Notes: generated by a model not told the origin, from the letters alone. Counted from the first letter of the stretch, positions 9,750-22,801 are shown. The stretch is 64,000 bases of DNA from Deinococcus gobiensis I-0 (GCF_000252445.1 NC_017790.1:506001-570000); one strand, 5' to 3'. Made by a program: numbers and translations.

Positions 9750-10985
9750 GTGTCCGGTCTACCGCCGCTTTCCTGTGAGGTCGTCCTCTGGCACCCTGAC
9801 GGTCGGCGGGTGCTGCGGCGGGGCGGGGCGCTGCCCGTCCTCGATGTTCCGCGCGGGGCCGACCCCGCCGGGGTGGTGCTGGAGGTCTGGGGCTTGCCGG
9901 TCTGGCCGCTGCACGATCTGGGGGCGCGCTTCGGCCTGGGCGGGACCGTGCAGTTTCAGGCGCGGACCGGGGAAGCCCCGGGGGGAATGGCCTGGAGTCC
10001 GGTCCTGCCGGAACCCGTCCCGGGTGCCCGCCCCTGGCAGCGTCCCGGCTGGCCCGCGCGCACGCTCGCGTGGCTGGACACCGAACTGGCCGCGTGCGGG
10101 CAGGTGCGCAGCGGTCCGCCCACCTTCATCTCCATGCACGACCTCAATACGGTGTGGGAAGTGCCGCTGGCGACAGGGCCCGCCTTCCTGAAAATCAGTG
10201 AGGGCGGGCGCGAGGCGGCGGTCACGGCCGAGGTGGCCCGCACCCTGCCTGATCTGGCGCCGCCACTGCTGGGCGCGTGGCCGGAGGTGGGGGCGCAGCT
10301 CGTGGCGTCGGGCGGGCAGCTGCTCGACGGCGTGCCTGATCTGGAGGCCTGGACGCAGGCGCTGACGCGGCTGGCCGATGTTCAGCGGCGCGCCGATCCG
10401 GTGGCCCTCGCGGCGGCGGGCTGCTCGGCGTGGCCGCTGAACCGGACGGGTGAGGCCGTGCTGGACCTGCTGGGCGATGCGGCGACGTTGCGGGGCTGGG
10501 GCCTGCCGGCGGCCGAGGTGGACGCCCTGCGGGGGGCGCGGCCGCGTGTGCGCGCCCTGCTGCGCGACCTCGCGGCGCATGGTCTGCCCGATCGGCCCGC
10601 GCACGGCGACGCCCACCCGCGCAACGCGCTGCGCGGCGCCCGGGGCAGCGTGTGGTTCGACTGGAGCGAGGCGGCCAGCGCGGCCCATCCCTTCATGGAC
10701 GCGGGGTGGTTCCTGGCCTTCGCGCTGCACCCCCAGCGGGGCGGCCTGCCGGTGCGGTCGCTGGCCGGGCTGGACACCGCGCTGGCCGGAGCCTTTCTGG
10801 GGAGCTGGGGCTGCCCGGACGCCACCCCGCTGCTGTGGCGGGCGCTGCCGCTGGCCCTGCTGCACCGCGCGGCCGCCTACGACCGGCAATTCCGCGACTG
10901 GGCGGGCACGGTGCCGGGGTGGCGGCCCCTGTACACCCGCTTCGCCCTGCGGCAGGCGGTGGGGGAGTTGAGCCGACTGGACTGA
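9750..10985 (+). CDS. Aminoglycoside phosphotransferase-family kinase
   Basis: A 411-residue kinase-fold protein. The C-terminal half carries the Brenner motif AHGDAHPRNAL near residue 290 and WFDWSEA, the metal-binding Asp equivalent of DFG. FLKISEGGREAAVTAEVARTLPDLAP supplies the ATP-binding Lys and Glu. About 110 N-terminal residues form an extra domain with a Nudix-like look (VVLWHPDGRRVLRRGGALPV) that I cannot assign. The acceptor is unknown; related proteins phosphorylate aminoglycosides, choline or homoserine. The GTG at 9750 lies 7 nt after TAGACT. Confidence 0.82.
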   Translation: MSGLPPLSCEVVLWHPDGRRVLRRGGALPVLDVPRGADPAGVVLEVWGLPVWPLHDLGARFGLGGTVQFQARTGEAPGGMAWSPVLPEPVPGARPWQRPGWPARTLAWLDTELAACGQVRSGPPTFISMHDLNTVWEVPLATGPAFLKISEGGREAAVTAEVARTLPDLAPPLLGAWPEVGAQLVASGGQLLDGVPDLEAWTQALTRLADVQRRADPVALAAAGCSAWPLNRTGEAVLDLLGDAATLRGWGLPAAEVDALRGARPRVRALLRDLAAHGLPDRPAHGDAHPRNALRGARGSVWFDWSEAASAAHPFMDAGWFLAFALHPQRGGLPVRSLAGLDTALAGAFLGSWGCPDATPLLWRALPLALLHRAAAYDRQFRDWAGTVPGWRPLYTRFALRQAVGELSRLD

Positions 10986-10994
10986 GACTCACTA

Positions 10995-11024
10995 CTATCA
11001 CACCCTGATATCGAAAGCTGATAG
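10995..11024. promoter_or_regulatory. Candidate PadR operator and promoter
   Basis: CTATCA (10995-11000) and TGATAG (11019-11024) form an inverted repeat with 18 nt between the arms, overlapped by a direct repeat of CTGATA. It lies directly before padR in an unusually AT-rich stretch. Autoregulation by PadR is typical of the family. Confidence 0.45.
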
Positions 11025-11028
11025 CCAT

Positions 11029-11346
11029 ATGGATGTCAATCTCTTCAAGGGCAATCTCGACCTGATCCTGCTGAGCGTGCTGGAGCGCGAGGGGGGCTAC
11101 GGTCAGGACGTCGCCAAGCGGGTGCAGGTGCTGACCGGCGGCGAGATCACCCTCAACGCGGGTAGCCTGTACCCGGCGCTGCACCGGCTGGAGCGTTCCG
11201 GCTTCCTGGCGGCGCAAGAGGAGCAGCTCGCGCGGGGAGGCCCCCCGGTCCGGACCTATGCCCTGACGGATGCAGGCCACGCCGAACTGGGACGGCGGCG
11301 CGAGAAGTACCGGGCCTTCGACCGGGCGCTGCGGAGCCTGTGGTGA
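11029..11346 (+). CDS. PadR family transcriptional regulator
   Basis: A 105-residue winged-helix regulator. LDLILLSVLEREGGYGQDVAKRV and AGSLYPALHRLERSGFLAA are the PadR signature, and YALTDAGHAEL forms the wing. It is the short class without a C-terminal effector domain. It starts a tight cluster: its stop overlaps the next start as GTGA, and that gene overlaps lepB. The coupling suggests it controls the membrane protein and signal peptidase genes. The ligand is unknown. Confidence 0.92.
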   Translation: MDVNLFKGNLDLILLSVLEREGGYGQDVAKRVQVLTGGEITLNAGSLYPALHRLERSGFLAAQEEQLARGGPPVRTYALTDAGHAELGRRREKYRAFDRALRSLW

Positions 11347-11720
11347 GCGGGGGCAGGGGGGCGGAACCGGGCGCGGAGCTGCCGCCCGGCGTGGCCGCCT
11401 ACCTGGGCCGGGCGACGGCGCTGCTGTGGCCGGAGCGGCGGCGCGCCGTGCGGGCCGAGCTGTACGCGCATCTCTACCACGAGCATCTCGACGCCCGGCT
11501 GCGGGGACTGGACGAGGCGGCGGCCTGGGCCGAGGCCCTGCGCGCGGCCGGTCCCGTCTGGGGTGTGGCCCTGAGGCTGGCCCAGGTCCATATGGGCGGC
11601 CTGACCGTGCGCACGCTGCTGCTGGGGGCGGCGCTGGGCGGCGCGGCCTACGCTGTCCGGCCCCACCTGACACATGTGCCGTTGCCGGTCCCGGCCCAGA
11701 CGCAGCCGGTGCGGCCATGA
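11343..11720 (+). CDS. Membrane protein with permease-prefix-like domain
   Basis: A 125-residue protein with a soluble N-terminal helical region (VAAYLGRATALLWPERRRAVRAELYAHLYHEH) and one membrane helix near residues 85-103 (LLLGAALGGAAYAV). The soluble part resembles the HAAS/permease-prefix helices often found next to PadR regulators. GTG at 11343 overlaps the padR stop, and its TGA overlaps the lepB ATG. It is probably a sensory or accessory membrane partner of the PadR protein, by context only. Confidence 0.7.
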   Translation: MSGGRGAEPGAELPPGVAAYLGRATALLWPERRRAVRAELYAHLYHEHLDARLRGLDEAAAWAEALRAAGPVWGVALRLAQVHMGGLTVRTLLLGAALGGAAYAVRPHLTHVPLPVPAQTQPVRP

Positions 11721-12451
11721 GCGGCCGGTCCTGGCGTCGGCTGTGGCGCGACTGGCTCTCGCCCGCACTGTTCGCCCTGCTGCTGACCCAGTTCGGGGCC
11801 TCGGCGGTGCGGGTGGACGGGGTCAGCATGCTGCCCACCCTGCGCCACGGCGAACTGCTGGCGCTGCCCAAGGCCGAGGGCTGGGCGCACCGGCTGCGTC
11901 TGGGCGGGTACCACCGGGGCGACCTCGTGGTGTTCAAGCCGCCGCGCACCCTGGCGGCCGAGTGGCGGCGCGACTACCGGGGGGTGCCGCTGCCCTGGGC
12001 CTACCGTCCCGATCTGATCAAGCGGGTGGTGGGGGTCCCCGGAGACCGCGTCGCCATGCGTGCCGGGCGGCTGTATGTCAACGGGCGGGCGGTGGCCGAG
12101 CCGCGCGTGCTGGGCTACTGGGGAGCGCTGTGCCCTGACCGCGCCAGCCGGCTGGCGAACACGGTCGCGCAGGCGCCGGACCACACCGGCCTGCCCGAAA
12201 CCGTGGTGCCGCCCCGCACCTATTTCGTGATGGGTGACAACCGCAGCCCCGGCGGCAGCCTGGACAGCCGCAGCTTCGGGCCGGTGGCGGCCTGGGACAT
12301 CGAAGCCCGCGCCGTGGCGAGTCTCTGGCCGCTGGCCGCGCGCCGGGACGCGGTCCCCGCCTGTGACGGCCAGCCGTACCCCGAGCGCCGGGTGCGGGCG
12401 ACCGGCCCCCTGCAGCCGAACGTGCGTCTCCTGGTGGACACCCCGCGCTGA
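11717..12451 (+). CDS. lepB: Signal peptidase I
   Basis: Cleaves signal peptides from exported proteins at the outer face of the membrane. The 244-residue protein has one N-terminal membrane helix (LSPALFALLLTQFGASAV), the catalytic serine S37 in GVSMLPTL, the general-base lysine K102 in LIKRVVGVPGD, and the conserved box FVMGDNRSPGGSLDSRSFGPV. The ATG at 11717 overlaps the previous stop. Its place under a PadR regulator is unusual and suggests conditional expression, perhaps alongside a separate housekeeping signal peptidase elsewhere in the genome. Confidence 0.95.
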   Translation: MSGRSWRRLWRDWLSPALFALLLTQFGASAVRVDGVSMLPTLRHGELLALPKAEGWAHRLRLGGYHRGDLVVFKPPRTLAAEWRRDYRGVPLPWAYRPDLIKRVVGVPGDRVAMRAGRLYVNGRAVAEPRVLGYWGALCPDRASRLANTVAQAPDHTGLPETVVPPRTYFVMGDNRSPGGSLDSRSFGPVAAWDIEARAVASLWPLAARRDAVPACDGQPYPERRVRATGPLQPNVRLLVDTPR

Positions 12452-12519
12452 GGTCGTTCTTCTGCCGTTCCCCCTTTCGGCGGACGTTCCTGCGCTCCTG
12501 CTCGCCTAGGCTCTGGCGC

Positions 12520-14265
12520 ATGATGGGCTGGATGGAGGAGAGGGACGAACTGCGGGCGATGCGGCGCGAGGGGCCGCTGAGCGACCTCGGCGACCCGCAC
12601 ACCTACCGGGTGGCCCTGTACGTGCTGCTGGCCCTGCCGGTGGGCGGCGCGGCGGCGGCGCTGCTGACCGGCGGCGTGGTCGCGGGGCTGCTGAGCCTGC
12701 CCGTACTGGTGGGCGCGGCCCTGCTGCTGGGGGCGCTGTGGCTGGTGGGCGGCCTGGCCGACGTGCAGCGCGTCCTGGCCGGGCTGTTGGGCGTGGGGTT
12801 CGTGCGCCCGGCGCTGGCCCCCGCCTACACCGGGGTGTTGCCCTGGCTGCGCGCGACCCTCAGCGATCCCGACACCTACCGCGCCCTGCTGTTCCACGTC
12901 GTGCAGCTGCCGCTGGCGCTGCTGTGCTGGCTGGTACTGGGGCTGCTGCTGGCGGTGGCCGCCGTGGGCCTGAGCGCCCCGCTGTGGGCCTCGGCTCCCG
13001 AACGGGTCTCGCCCGCCCTGCTGACCTGGGGCAACCTGAGCGCGCAGCCCACGCCGCTGGCGGTCGCCGGGCTGGTGCTGCTGGGGCTGGGGGCGGTGGT
13101 GGTGGGTACGGGCGTCCTGAACCTGATGGGCCGGATGTGGGGGCGGCTGGCAGGCGCGCTGCTCTCGCAGGGGGGGGCCAGCGAGGCGGCGCGGCGCGAG
13201 GTGCTGGCGTTGCGCCGCGCCGCCGGGCGGGTCGCGCTGGGCGACGACCTGAACGCCACCCTGCGCGACCTGACCGACCAGGCCCGCGCCGCGAGCACCG
13301 CCCGCACGGTCGCGCTCGCGGCTCCCGGCGGCGCGCTGCGGGCCCTGAGCGGCGCGCCTCTGGAACCCGGCGACGACCTCGCCGATCCGGACATGGGGGG
13401 CGGCGTGCCCCTCTCGGGCGGGGCCGTCGTGCGGACCCTGGGGGGCGGGGGCACGCTGGCCCTGTTGCCGGTCACGCTGCCCATCTCCTCCGGGGTGGGG
13501 GGCGGCACGCTGCGGGCCGTGTACGCACCGGGCCGGCGGCCGGGGCCCGACGAACTGGCCTTCCTGCTGAGCATCGCCGACCACGCGGGCACCGCGTTGC
13601 ACGCCGCCGAACTCATCGAGCGGGCGGGCGCGCGGGCCGGCGAGCAGGAGCGCGCCCGGCTGGCCCGCGAGCTGCACGACAGCGTGGCGCAGGCGCTCTA
13701 CGGCATCACCTTGGGGGCCAAGACGGCGCGCGCCACCCTGGAGCGCGACCCGGTCCGCACCCGCGCGAGCCTGGACTACACCATCCGGCTGGCCGAGGGC
13801 GGCGTCTCGGAGATGAAGGCGCTGCTGTTCTCGCTGCGCCCCGACGCGCTGGAGGAAGGTGGGCTGGTCGCGGCCCTCTCGCAGCACGCCCACGCCCTGG
13901 AGGCCCGACACGGCCTGAGTGTCCACGCCGAGCTGGGGGCCGAGCCGTCCCTGACGCCCGACACCCAGGCCGCTGCCTACCGTGTGGCCCAGGAAGCCCT
14001 GCACAACGTGGTCAAGCACGCGCGGGCGGGGGCGGTGTGGCTCTCGCTGCGTGAGGAGGGCGACGAGGTGCGCCTGGAGGTGCGCGACGACGGGCGCGGC
14101 TTCGACACGGCGGCGGCGGGGCGCGGCACCCTTGGCCAGCGCAGCATGCGCGAGCGCGCCGCCGGGGTGGGCGGCGCCCTGCGGGTGAGCAGCGCCCCGG
14201 GCGAGGGTACGGCCGTCGTGCTGACCCTGCCCGCCGCTCCGGCCGAATCGCGGGAGCGCGCGTGA
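12520..14265 (+). CDS. Membrane sensor histidine kinase, NarX/LiaS type
   Basis: A 581-residue kinase with several N-terminal membrane segments (pairs near residues 27-75 and 125-195), a GAF-like middle region, a HisKA_3 dimerisation box ARELHDSVAQALYGI with the phospho-accepting His, and an ATPase domain with EALHNVVKHA and DDGRGFD. It starts at 12520, 7 nt after TAGGCT. It overlaps the DUF4097 gene (GTGA), which overlaps the response regulator (ATGA). This order resembles LiaFSR-like envelope-stress systems, where the middle gene modulates the kinase. Confidence 0.93.
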   Translation: MMGWMEERDELRAMRREGPLSDLGDPHTYRVALYVLLALPVGGAAAALLTGGVVAGLLSLPVLVGAALLLGALWLVGGLADVQRVLAGLLGVGFVRPALAPAYTGVLPWLRATLSDPDTYRALLFHVVQLPLALLCWLVLGLLLAVAAVGLSAPLWASAPERVSPALLTWGNLSAQPTPLAVAGLVLLGLGAVVVGTGVLNLMGRMWGRLAGALLSQGGASEAARREVLALRRAAGRVALGDDLNATLRDLTDQARAASTARTVALAAPGGALRALSGAPLEPGDDLADPDMGGGVPLSGGAVVRTLGGGGTLALLPVTLPISSGVGGGTLRAVYAPGRRPGPDELAFLLSIADHAGTALHAAELIERAGARAGEQERARLARELHDSVAQALYGITLGAKTARATLERDPVRTRASLDYTIRLAEGGVSEMKALLFSLRPDALEEGGLVAALSQHAHALEARHGLSVHAELGAEPSLTPDTQAAAYRVAQEALHNVVKHARAGAVWLSLREEGDEVRLEVRDDGRGFDTAAAGRGTLGQRSMRERAAGVGGALRVSSAPGEGTAVVLTLPAAPAESRERA

Positions 14266-15283
14266 TCCTGCCGCCCCCCCGGCCGCTGCTGCCGGTCCTC
14301 GCGCGCATGGCGCTGGGGCTGGCGCTCGCGTCGGCAGGGGGGCTGCTCGTGTGGCAGGGCCTGGACTGGCGGCCCACCCCCGGTCTGGAGACGGTCACGA
14401 CCCCGGCCGAGGTGCCGCTCGACGGGCCGCTGCCCCTGGACTACGCGGACGCGGCCACCGTGAACCTCGCGGGCGACCGCAGCGACCTGAACGTCTCGCC
14501 GCTGGCCGCCGGCAGCCCGGACCTGCTGCGCGGCGAGGCCCGGCACCGCCGCCGCAACCCGCTGGGCGTGTCGGTCGGCCGCGAGGGCCGCGCGGTGCAG
14601 GCCGACCTGTCGCTGTACGTCAAGGACCTGCAACGCGGCGGGGTCGTCGCGCCCGAGCCGGTGCAGCACACCCTGAGCGTGGGGCTGAGCCGCGCCGTGC
14701 CCCTCACCCTGGGCACCCTGACCTCGGGCGGGGACCAGCGGCTCGACCTGCGCGGGCTGCGCCTGCGCGCCCTGACCGCCCGCAGCGACAGCGGCGACCT
14801 GACCCTGACCCTGCCCGCGCAGCCCGGCGGCCCGCTCGCCCTGATCACCCGGCGCGGCGAGGTGCAGGTCTCGGCCGGGCCGGGGGCCTCGCCTGAGGCG
14901 CTGCGGGTCAACGGGCAGTCGGGCGACCTGAAGCTCGCGCTGGGCGGCGCGCGCCTCGACGCCCTGAGTGCCGGCACGCTGGGCGGCGACGTGACCCTCA
15001 CGCTGCCCGCAAGGGTCAACCGGGGCAGCGTGACCACCCAGAGCGGCGACGTGGAGGTCACGGCCCTGAGCGGCACGTCCGGTAACCTCGACATCCGCAC
15101 CCAGAGCGGCGAGGTCACCCTGGGCGTGCCCGCCGGGCTGCGGGTGCGGGTGCGCTTCACCGGCCGCGAGACCCTGGTGCTGCCGCCCGGCACGCCGCCC
15201 GCCACCGCCCCCGACCTCGACGTGTTCGTGGACGCCCCGCCGGGCAACTTCACCCTTCGCGCGCCGTCCCAGGAGGACCAGCC

Positions 15284-15287
<4 letters not shown>
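14262..15287 (+). CDS. DUF4097-type membrane-anchored beta-repeat protein
   Basis: A 341-residue protein with one N-terminal membrane helix (LALGLALASAGGLLVW region) and an extracytoplasmic domain built of repeating beta turns: SDSGDLTLTLP, NGQSGDLKLAL, LGGDVTLTLPA, TQSGDVEVT, TQSGEVTLGVP. This right-handed beta-solenoid pattern is typical of DUF4097/adhesin-like domains, also seen at the C-terminus of LiaF. GTG at 14262 overlaps the kinase stop. It probably senses or modulates the two-component system; a direct role is inferred from coupling. Confidence 0.82.
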
Positions 15288-15967
<680 letters not shown>

Positions 15968-15971
15968 AGCG

Positions 15972-16859
15972 GTGGGTGTGCGGCTGGTCACTGGAGACGT
16001 TCCGCGCTTCTGGGAGGCGTTCGGGCCGGGGAACCGTCTGGGCGCCCCGGACATGGCCGCCCGGCTCCGGCAGGTGTATCTGGAGCCGGGAACGGTGGGG
16101 CTGCGGGCGCTCCTGCCGGGGGACGAGGACGCGTCGGGAGCGCTCCTGGGGGCGCTGCGGGCCCACCGGGACTATTACGTGAGCATCCGGGCCGAGTCGC
16201 TGCAGGTCATCCGGACCTTGCCCGCGCGGCTCGAAGCCGTGCTGGAGCGGCTGTCCGGCCTGTTCCCCGAGCTGGAGGCCGATCTCTATGTGGCCGTGGG
16301 GGCGCTCGGCCGGGGCGGCACACTGGGCCGGACAGGTGGGCGGCGCTTCGCGGTCGTCGGCCTGGATTTCTTCTGCGGCGGACCGCACGCCGCGAACGGC
16401 AGCCTGAGTGCCTGGCAGCGCAGAGTCCTTCATCCGGCGGCCGCATTGCCCGGTGTGGTGGCCCACGAACTGATCCACACGCTTCAGCCCGAGGTGAGGG
16501 TGGAGGACCTGACCCTGCTGCAAGCCGTGCTGGCGGAGGGCGCCGCCGAGTATCTGGGCCGCATCGTCGCCGGAGACACCATCAACGCCCACCTGTACGG
16601 GTACGGTCTGCGTCACGAGGCCGAACTGCGCCGGCGCTTCCAGGCCGACCTGGCTGCCGGGGCCCCTCTGGAACGCTGGCTGTACCAGGGCGAGCAGGCC
16701 GGAGCAGAACCCGCCGACCTGGGCTATTTTCTCGGGTCGCAGATCGTGCAGGCGTACCACGAGCGGGACCGCGACCGGGCGGGCGTCCTGCGGGAGCTGC
16801 TGGACCTCCCCCTGCACGACCCGCAGACCTTCTTGCGGCGCAGCGGTTATTTCGGGTAG
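15972..16859 (+). CDS. Predicted Zn-dependent protease, DUF2268-like
   Basis: A 295-residue protein with a zinc-protease core: VVAHELIHTLQP (HExxH) and, 28 residues on, AEGAAEYL supplying a probable third ligand Glu. This gluzincin layout matches DUF2268 (Peptidase_MA-like). No signal peptide or membrane segment is visible. The GTG at 15972 begins 4 nt after the response-regulator stop, so it is probably co-transcribed with the LiaFSR-like system. The substrate is unknown; a stress-linked proteolytic role is inferred. Confidence 0.78.
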   Translation: MGVRLVTGDVPRFWEAFGPGNRLGAPDMAARLRQVYLEPGTVGLRALLPGDEDASGALLGALRAHRDYYVSIRAESLQVIRTLPARLEAVLERLSGLFPELEADLYVAVGALGRGGTLGRTGGRRFAVVGLDFFCGGPHAANGSLSAWQRRVLHPAAALPGVVAHELIHTLQPEVRVEDLTLLQAVLAEGAAEYLGRIVAGDTINAHLYGYGLRHEAELRRRFQADLAAGAPLERWLYQGEQAGAEPADLGYFLGSQIVQAYHERDRDRAGVLRELLDLPLHDPQTFLRRSGYFG

Positions 16860-16871
16860 GTGACAAAAGAG

Positions 16872-16898
16872 CGCGCCCCACCACGCGGGCGGGGCGCG
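16872..16898 (-). terminator. Intrinsic terminator of the PEP-mutase-like gene
   Basis: CGCGCCCC and GGGGCGCG form an 8-bp stem with an 11-nt loop; on the minus strand the stem is followed by CTCTTTTG. It lies 13 nt beyond the stop of the minus-strand gene and also faces the plus-strand protease gene. Confidence 0.7.
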
Positions 16899-16911
16899 GC
16901 TCGGCACCGAC

Positions 16912-17703
16912 TCAGTTCAGCGCGCGGGTGTCTGCGGGCAGGGTGCCGCCGCCGACCAGGGCCTTGGCCGCGTCCTGAAGGGCGGTGAGGGCCACACGCT
17001 GCGTGAAGGGGCCGGTCGAGACGCGCGCCACGCCCAGCGCCTGCAACTCGCTGGCGCTCAGGCTCTTGCCCGGCACGCTGATGACGGTCAGGCGGTTGTG
17101 CCCGAGCGCCCGCGCGACCTGCGCGATTTCGTCGCGCGCGATCAGGCCGGGCACGAAGACCACGGGCGCGCCCGCTTCCAGGAAGGCCTGGCCCCGCCGG
17201 ATGGCTTCGGCCAGCACGTCGTCGCGCGGGGTGCTCGCGTCGGCGCGGGCCACGGCGTCGGTGCGGGCGTTGAGCACGAACTCGATCCCGGCGGCGCGTC
17301 CGGCGGCCATCACGGCGCGCACGGCGTCCACGGCCTCGTCCAGCGGGCGCATCTGGTCCTCGAGGTTGCCGCCGACCACGCCGGCCTCAATGGCCCGGCG
17401 CGCCGTCTCGCCCGCGTTGCCGTACCCGGCTTCGAGGTCCATCGAGACGGGCAGGTCCACCGCGGCCACGATGCGCCGCACCATGTCGAGGTGCAGGTCG
17501 AGCGGGATGTGCTCGCCGTCGGGATAGCCGAAGGTCGAGGCGATGGAGTGGCTCGCGGTCGCCAGGGCCTGCACGCCGGGCACGTCGGCCACGACCTGAG
17601 CCGACACCACGTCCCAGACGTTGGCGAGGGTCAGGATCTCGGGGGCGGTGTGCAGGTCGAGCAGGCGGCGGGCTTTGGTGGCGAGGTCGGGGGTGGTGGT
17701 CAT
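16912..17703 (-). CDS. Isocitrate lyase / PEP mutase family protein
   Basis: A 263-residue TIM-barrel enzyme of the PEP mutase/isocitrate lyase superfamily. It shows ANVWDVVSAQV at the start, SMDLEAGYG with metal-binding acidic residues, VGGNLEDQ, and FVLNARTDA. Members cleave or rearrange C-C or C-P bonds of 2-hydroxy- or 2-phospho-acids; the catalytic KKCGH motif of isocitrate lyase is absent, so it is an oxaloacetate/PEP-mutase-like hydrolase or lyase of unknown substrate. AAGGAG precedes the ATG at 17703. A palindromic operator sits in its promoter, so it is probably repressible. Confidence 0.88.
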   Translation of the reverse strand: MTTTPDLATKARRLLDLHTAPEILTLANVWDVVSAQVVADVPGVQALATASHSIASTFGYPDGEHIPLDLHLDMVRRIVAAVDLPVSMDLEAGYGNAGETARRAIEAGVVGGNLEDQMRPLDEAVDAVRAVMAAGRAAGIEFVLNARTDAVARADASTPRDDVLAEAIRRGQAFLEAGAPVVFVPGLIARDEIAQVARALGHNRLTVISVPGKSLSASELQALGVARVSTGPFTQRVALTALQDAAKALVGGGTLPADTRALN

Positions 17704-17747
17704 CTCAGGCTCCTTGGGTATGGCGGGGGAAAGCGGCAGTTCGCCTA

Positions 17748-17776
17748 ACTATCTACCTATAGGTAGATAAAGTCAA
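17748..17776 (-). promoter_or_regulatory. Promoter with a 20-bp perfect palindromic operator
   Basis: On the minus strand TTGACT (17776-17771) and GATAGT (17753-17748) are spaced 17 nt. The spacer is almost filled by the perfect palindrome TATCTACCTATAGGTAGATA at 17750-17769. This is the layout of a TetR- or MarR-type repressor site. No matching regulator gene lies beside it. Confidence 0.75.
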
Positions 17777-17805
17777 GTCCTGCAGAGGAAAGCGTTGCTC
17801 CGGCG

Positions 17806-17874
17806 GGAGGCGGAGACGCCCGCCTCCGGAACGGGAAAGCGGGCGTGGACGGCCCCGCGCCTCCACCGCCCGCT
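17806..17874 (-). terminator. Two stem-loops downstream of hemQ
   Basis: Hairpins at 17838-17874 (AGCGGGCG with CGCCCGCT, plus TGGA/TCCA) and 17806-17827 (GGAGGCGG with CCGCCTCC) lie between the hemQ stop and the palindromic promoter. Neither has a strong U-tract, so the call as a transcript end is moderate. Confidence 0.45.
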
Positions 17875-17887
17875 CGCCGGTCCGGCT

Positions 17888-19809
<1,922 letters not shown>

Positions 19810-19896
19810 GCCCGTACTATCCCACCGCGCTCCGGGGATGTTTTACCCCGACCAAGCGGTCAGGCCGGGCGTGGGCCGGGAATGCGGAGCATAGAT

Positions 19897-19925
19897 TTGA
19901 CGTTGCCTGCATACCGCGTTATAGT
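19897..19925 (+). promoter_or_regulatory. Consensus promoter with no downstream gene
   Basis: TTGACG (19897-19902), a 17-nt spacer and TATAGT (19920-19925) make the best sigma-70-type promoter in the window. It points into a terminator 9 nt further on, and then into the 3' end of a minus-strand gene. Confidence 0.7.
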
Positions 19926-19931
19926 TTTCTC

Positions 19932-19958
19932 AACACCGTCTGAGAGGGCGGTTTTTTC
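19932..19958 (+). ncRNA. Candidate very short transcript ended by an intrinsic terminator
   Basis: The predicted start from the promoter at 19897 is near 19932. A hairpin (ACCGTCT at 19935-19941, GAGA loop, GGGCGGT at 19946-19952) is followed by a run of six T. The product would be about 25-27 nt, barely more than the hairpin. It may be a remnant of a deleted gene, a transcription block, or a source of tiny RNA. Confidence 0.4.
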
Positions 19959-19976
19959 ATGCTTGATGTTGTCGGT

Positions 19977-20600
19977 TCACCCTTTTCTGGGAGTGGGCCA
20001 GAGATCGGGTTCCGGGAAGTGCAGCCCGATCTCGGTAAACCCCAGGCTGAGCAGAGGCCGCTGCCGCGACAGCTCGGGCCGTAGCCCGTCGGTGTGCAGC
20101 ACGGTCATCCGGGCCGCTGAGGCCTGGGCCGTTCCGCCGATGGTCGTCAGCAGCCAGTCCGGGCGGCCATCCAGCGCAGGCTGCGCGACGGTGCGCCACG
20201 CGCGGGGCAGCCACGCGGCATTCACCGGGAGGTCGGGGCCGGCACGGCGAAAGGCGAGGTGGGCATAGGGCTCGCCGTCCGCGTCCGTCACGCGCACCTG
20301 CCCGGGGACTGACCAGTCGAAGCTGGCCTGCGCCTTGGGAATGGCCCAGTTGCGCCGGCCCCAGGTCACGCTCGCGGCCGTGCTCACCACGATGCGCCGG
20401 ATGCTGGGGCGGCCCCCGGCCGGCGTGGCGATGGGCGCCTCCACCCACATCAGCTCGTCGTAGGGTCCGACCGGCGAGGCGGCGTAGCGCACGAGCAGCA
20501 GGGCCCCCACCCCGGCCGGGCGCAGGCGATAGAGCGCGAGCCAGCCCCGGCCGCGCAGGGTCCAGGGGGCGGGGGCAGTCAGGAGGTAGGGAGAGGACAT
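19977..20600 (-). CDS. Acetoacetate decarboxylase-like protein
   Basis: A 207-residue protein starting MSSPYLLTAPAPWTLRGRGW. YDELMWVEAP, IRRIVVSTAASVTWGRRNWAIPKAQASFDW and the closing GLHFPEPDLW resemble acetoacetate decarboxylase-fold proteins, where a Lys in a GFPK-like loop acts; here the loop reads WAIPKAQ. Actual activity is uncertain. The open frame runs 145 codons further upstream over the VOC gene, but the ATG at 20600 is the sensible start; another ATG four codons upstream is possible. Divergent from the VOC gene. Confidence 0.72.
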   Translation of the reverse strand: MSSPYLLTAPAPWTLRGRGWLALYRLRPAGVGALLLVRYAASPVGPYDELMWVEAPIATPAGGRPSIRRIVVSTAASVTWGRRNWAIPKAQASFDWSVPGQVRVTDADGEPYAHLAFRRAGPDLPVNAAWLPRAWRTVAQPALDGRPDWLLTTIGGTAQASAARMTVLHTDGLRPELSRQRPLLSLGFTEIGLHFPEPDLWPTPRKG

Positions 20601-20633
20601 GGATGTGTCCATTGTCCGCGCTACCCTGCGCCC

Positions 20634-21005
<372 letters not shown>

Positions 21006-21139
21006 CGAAAGCGACCCATGCTTTTGGCCGAGCACAGCAAGTGGATTTGGACGAGTAGGACGGACGCCGTCATTCGGAGAACTGCTCTGGCCCTCACGGT
21101 TGCCCGGCCGGGCCGCGATATGCTGGCAACAGAACGCCC

Positions 21140-22801
<1,662 letters not shown>

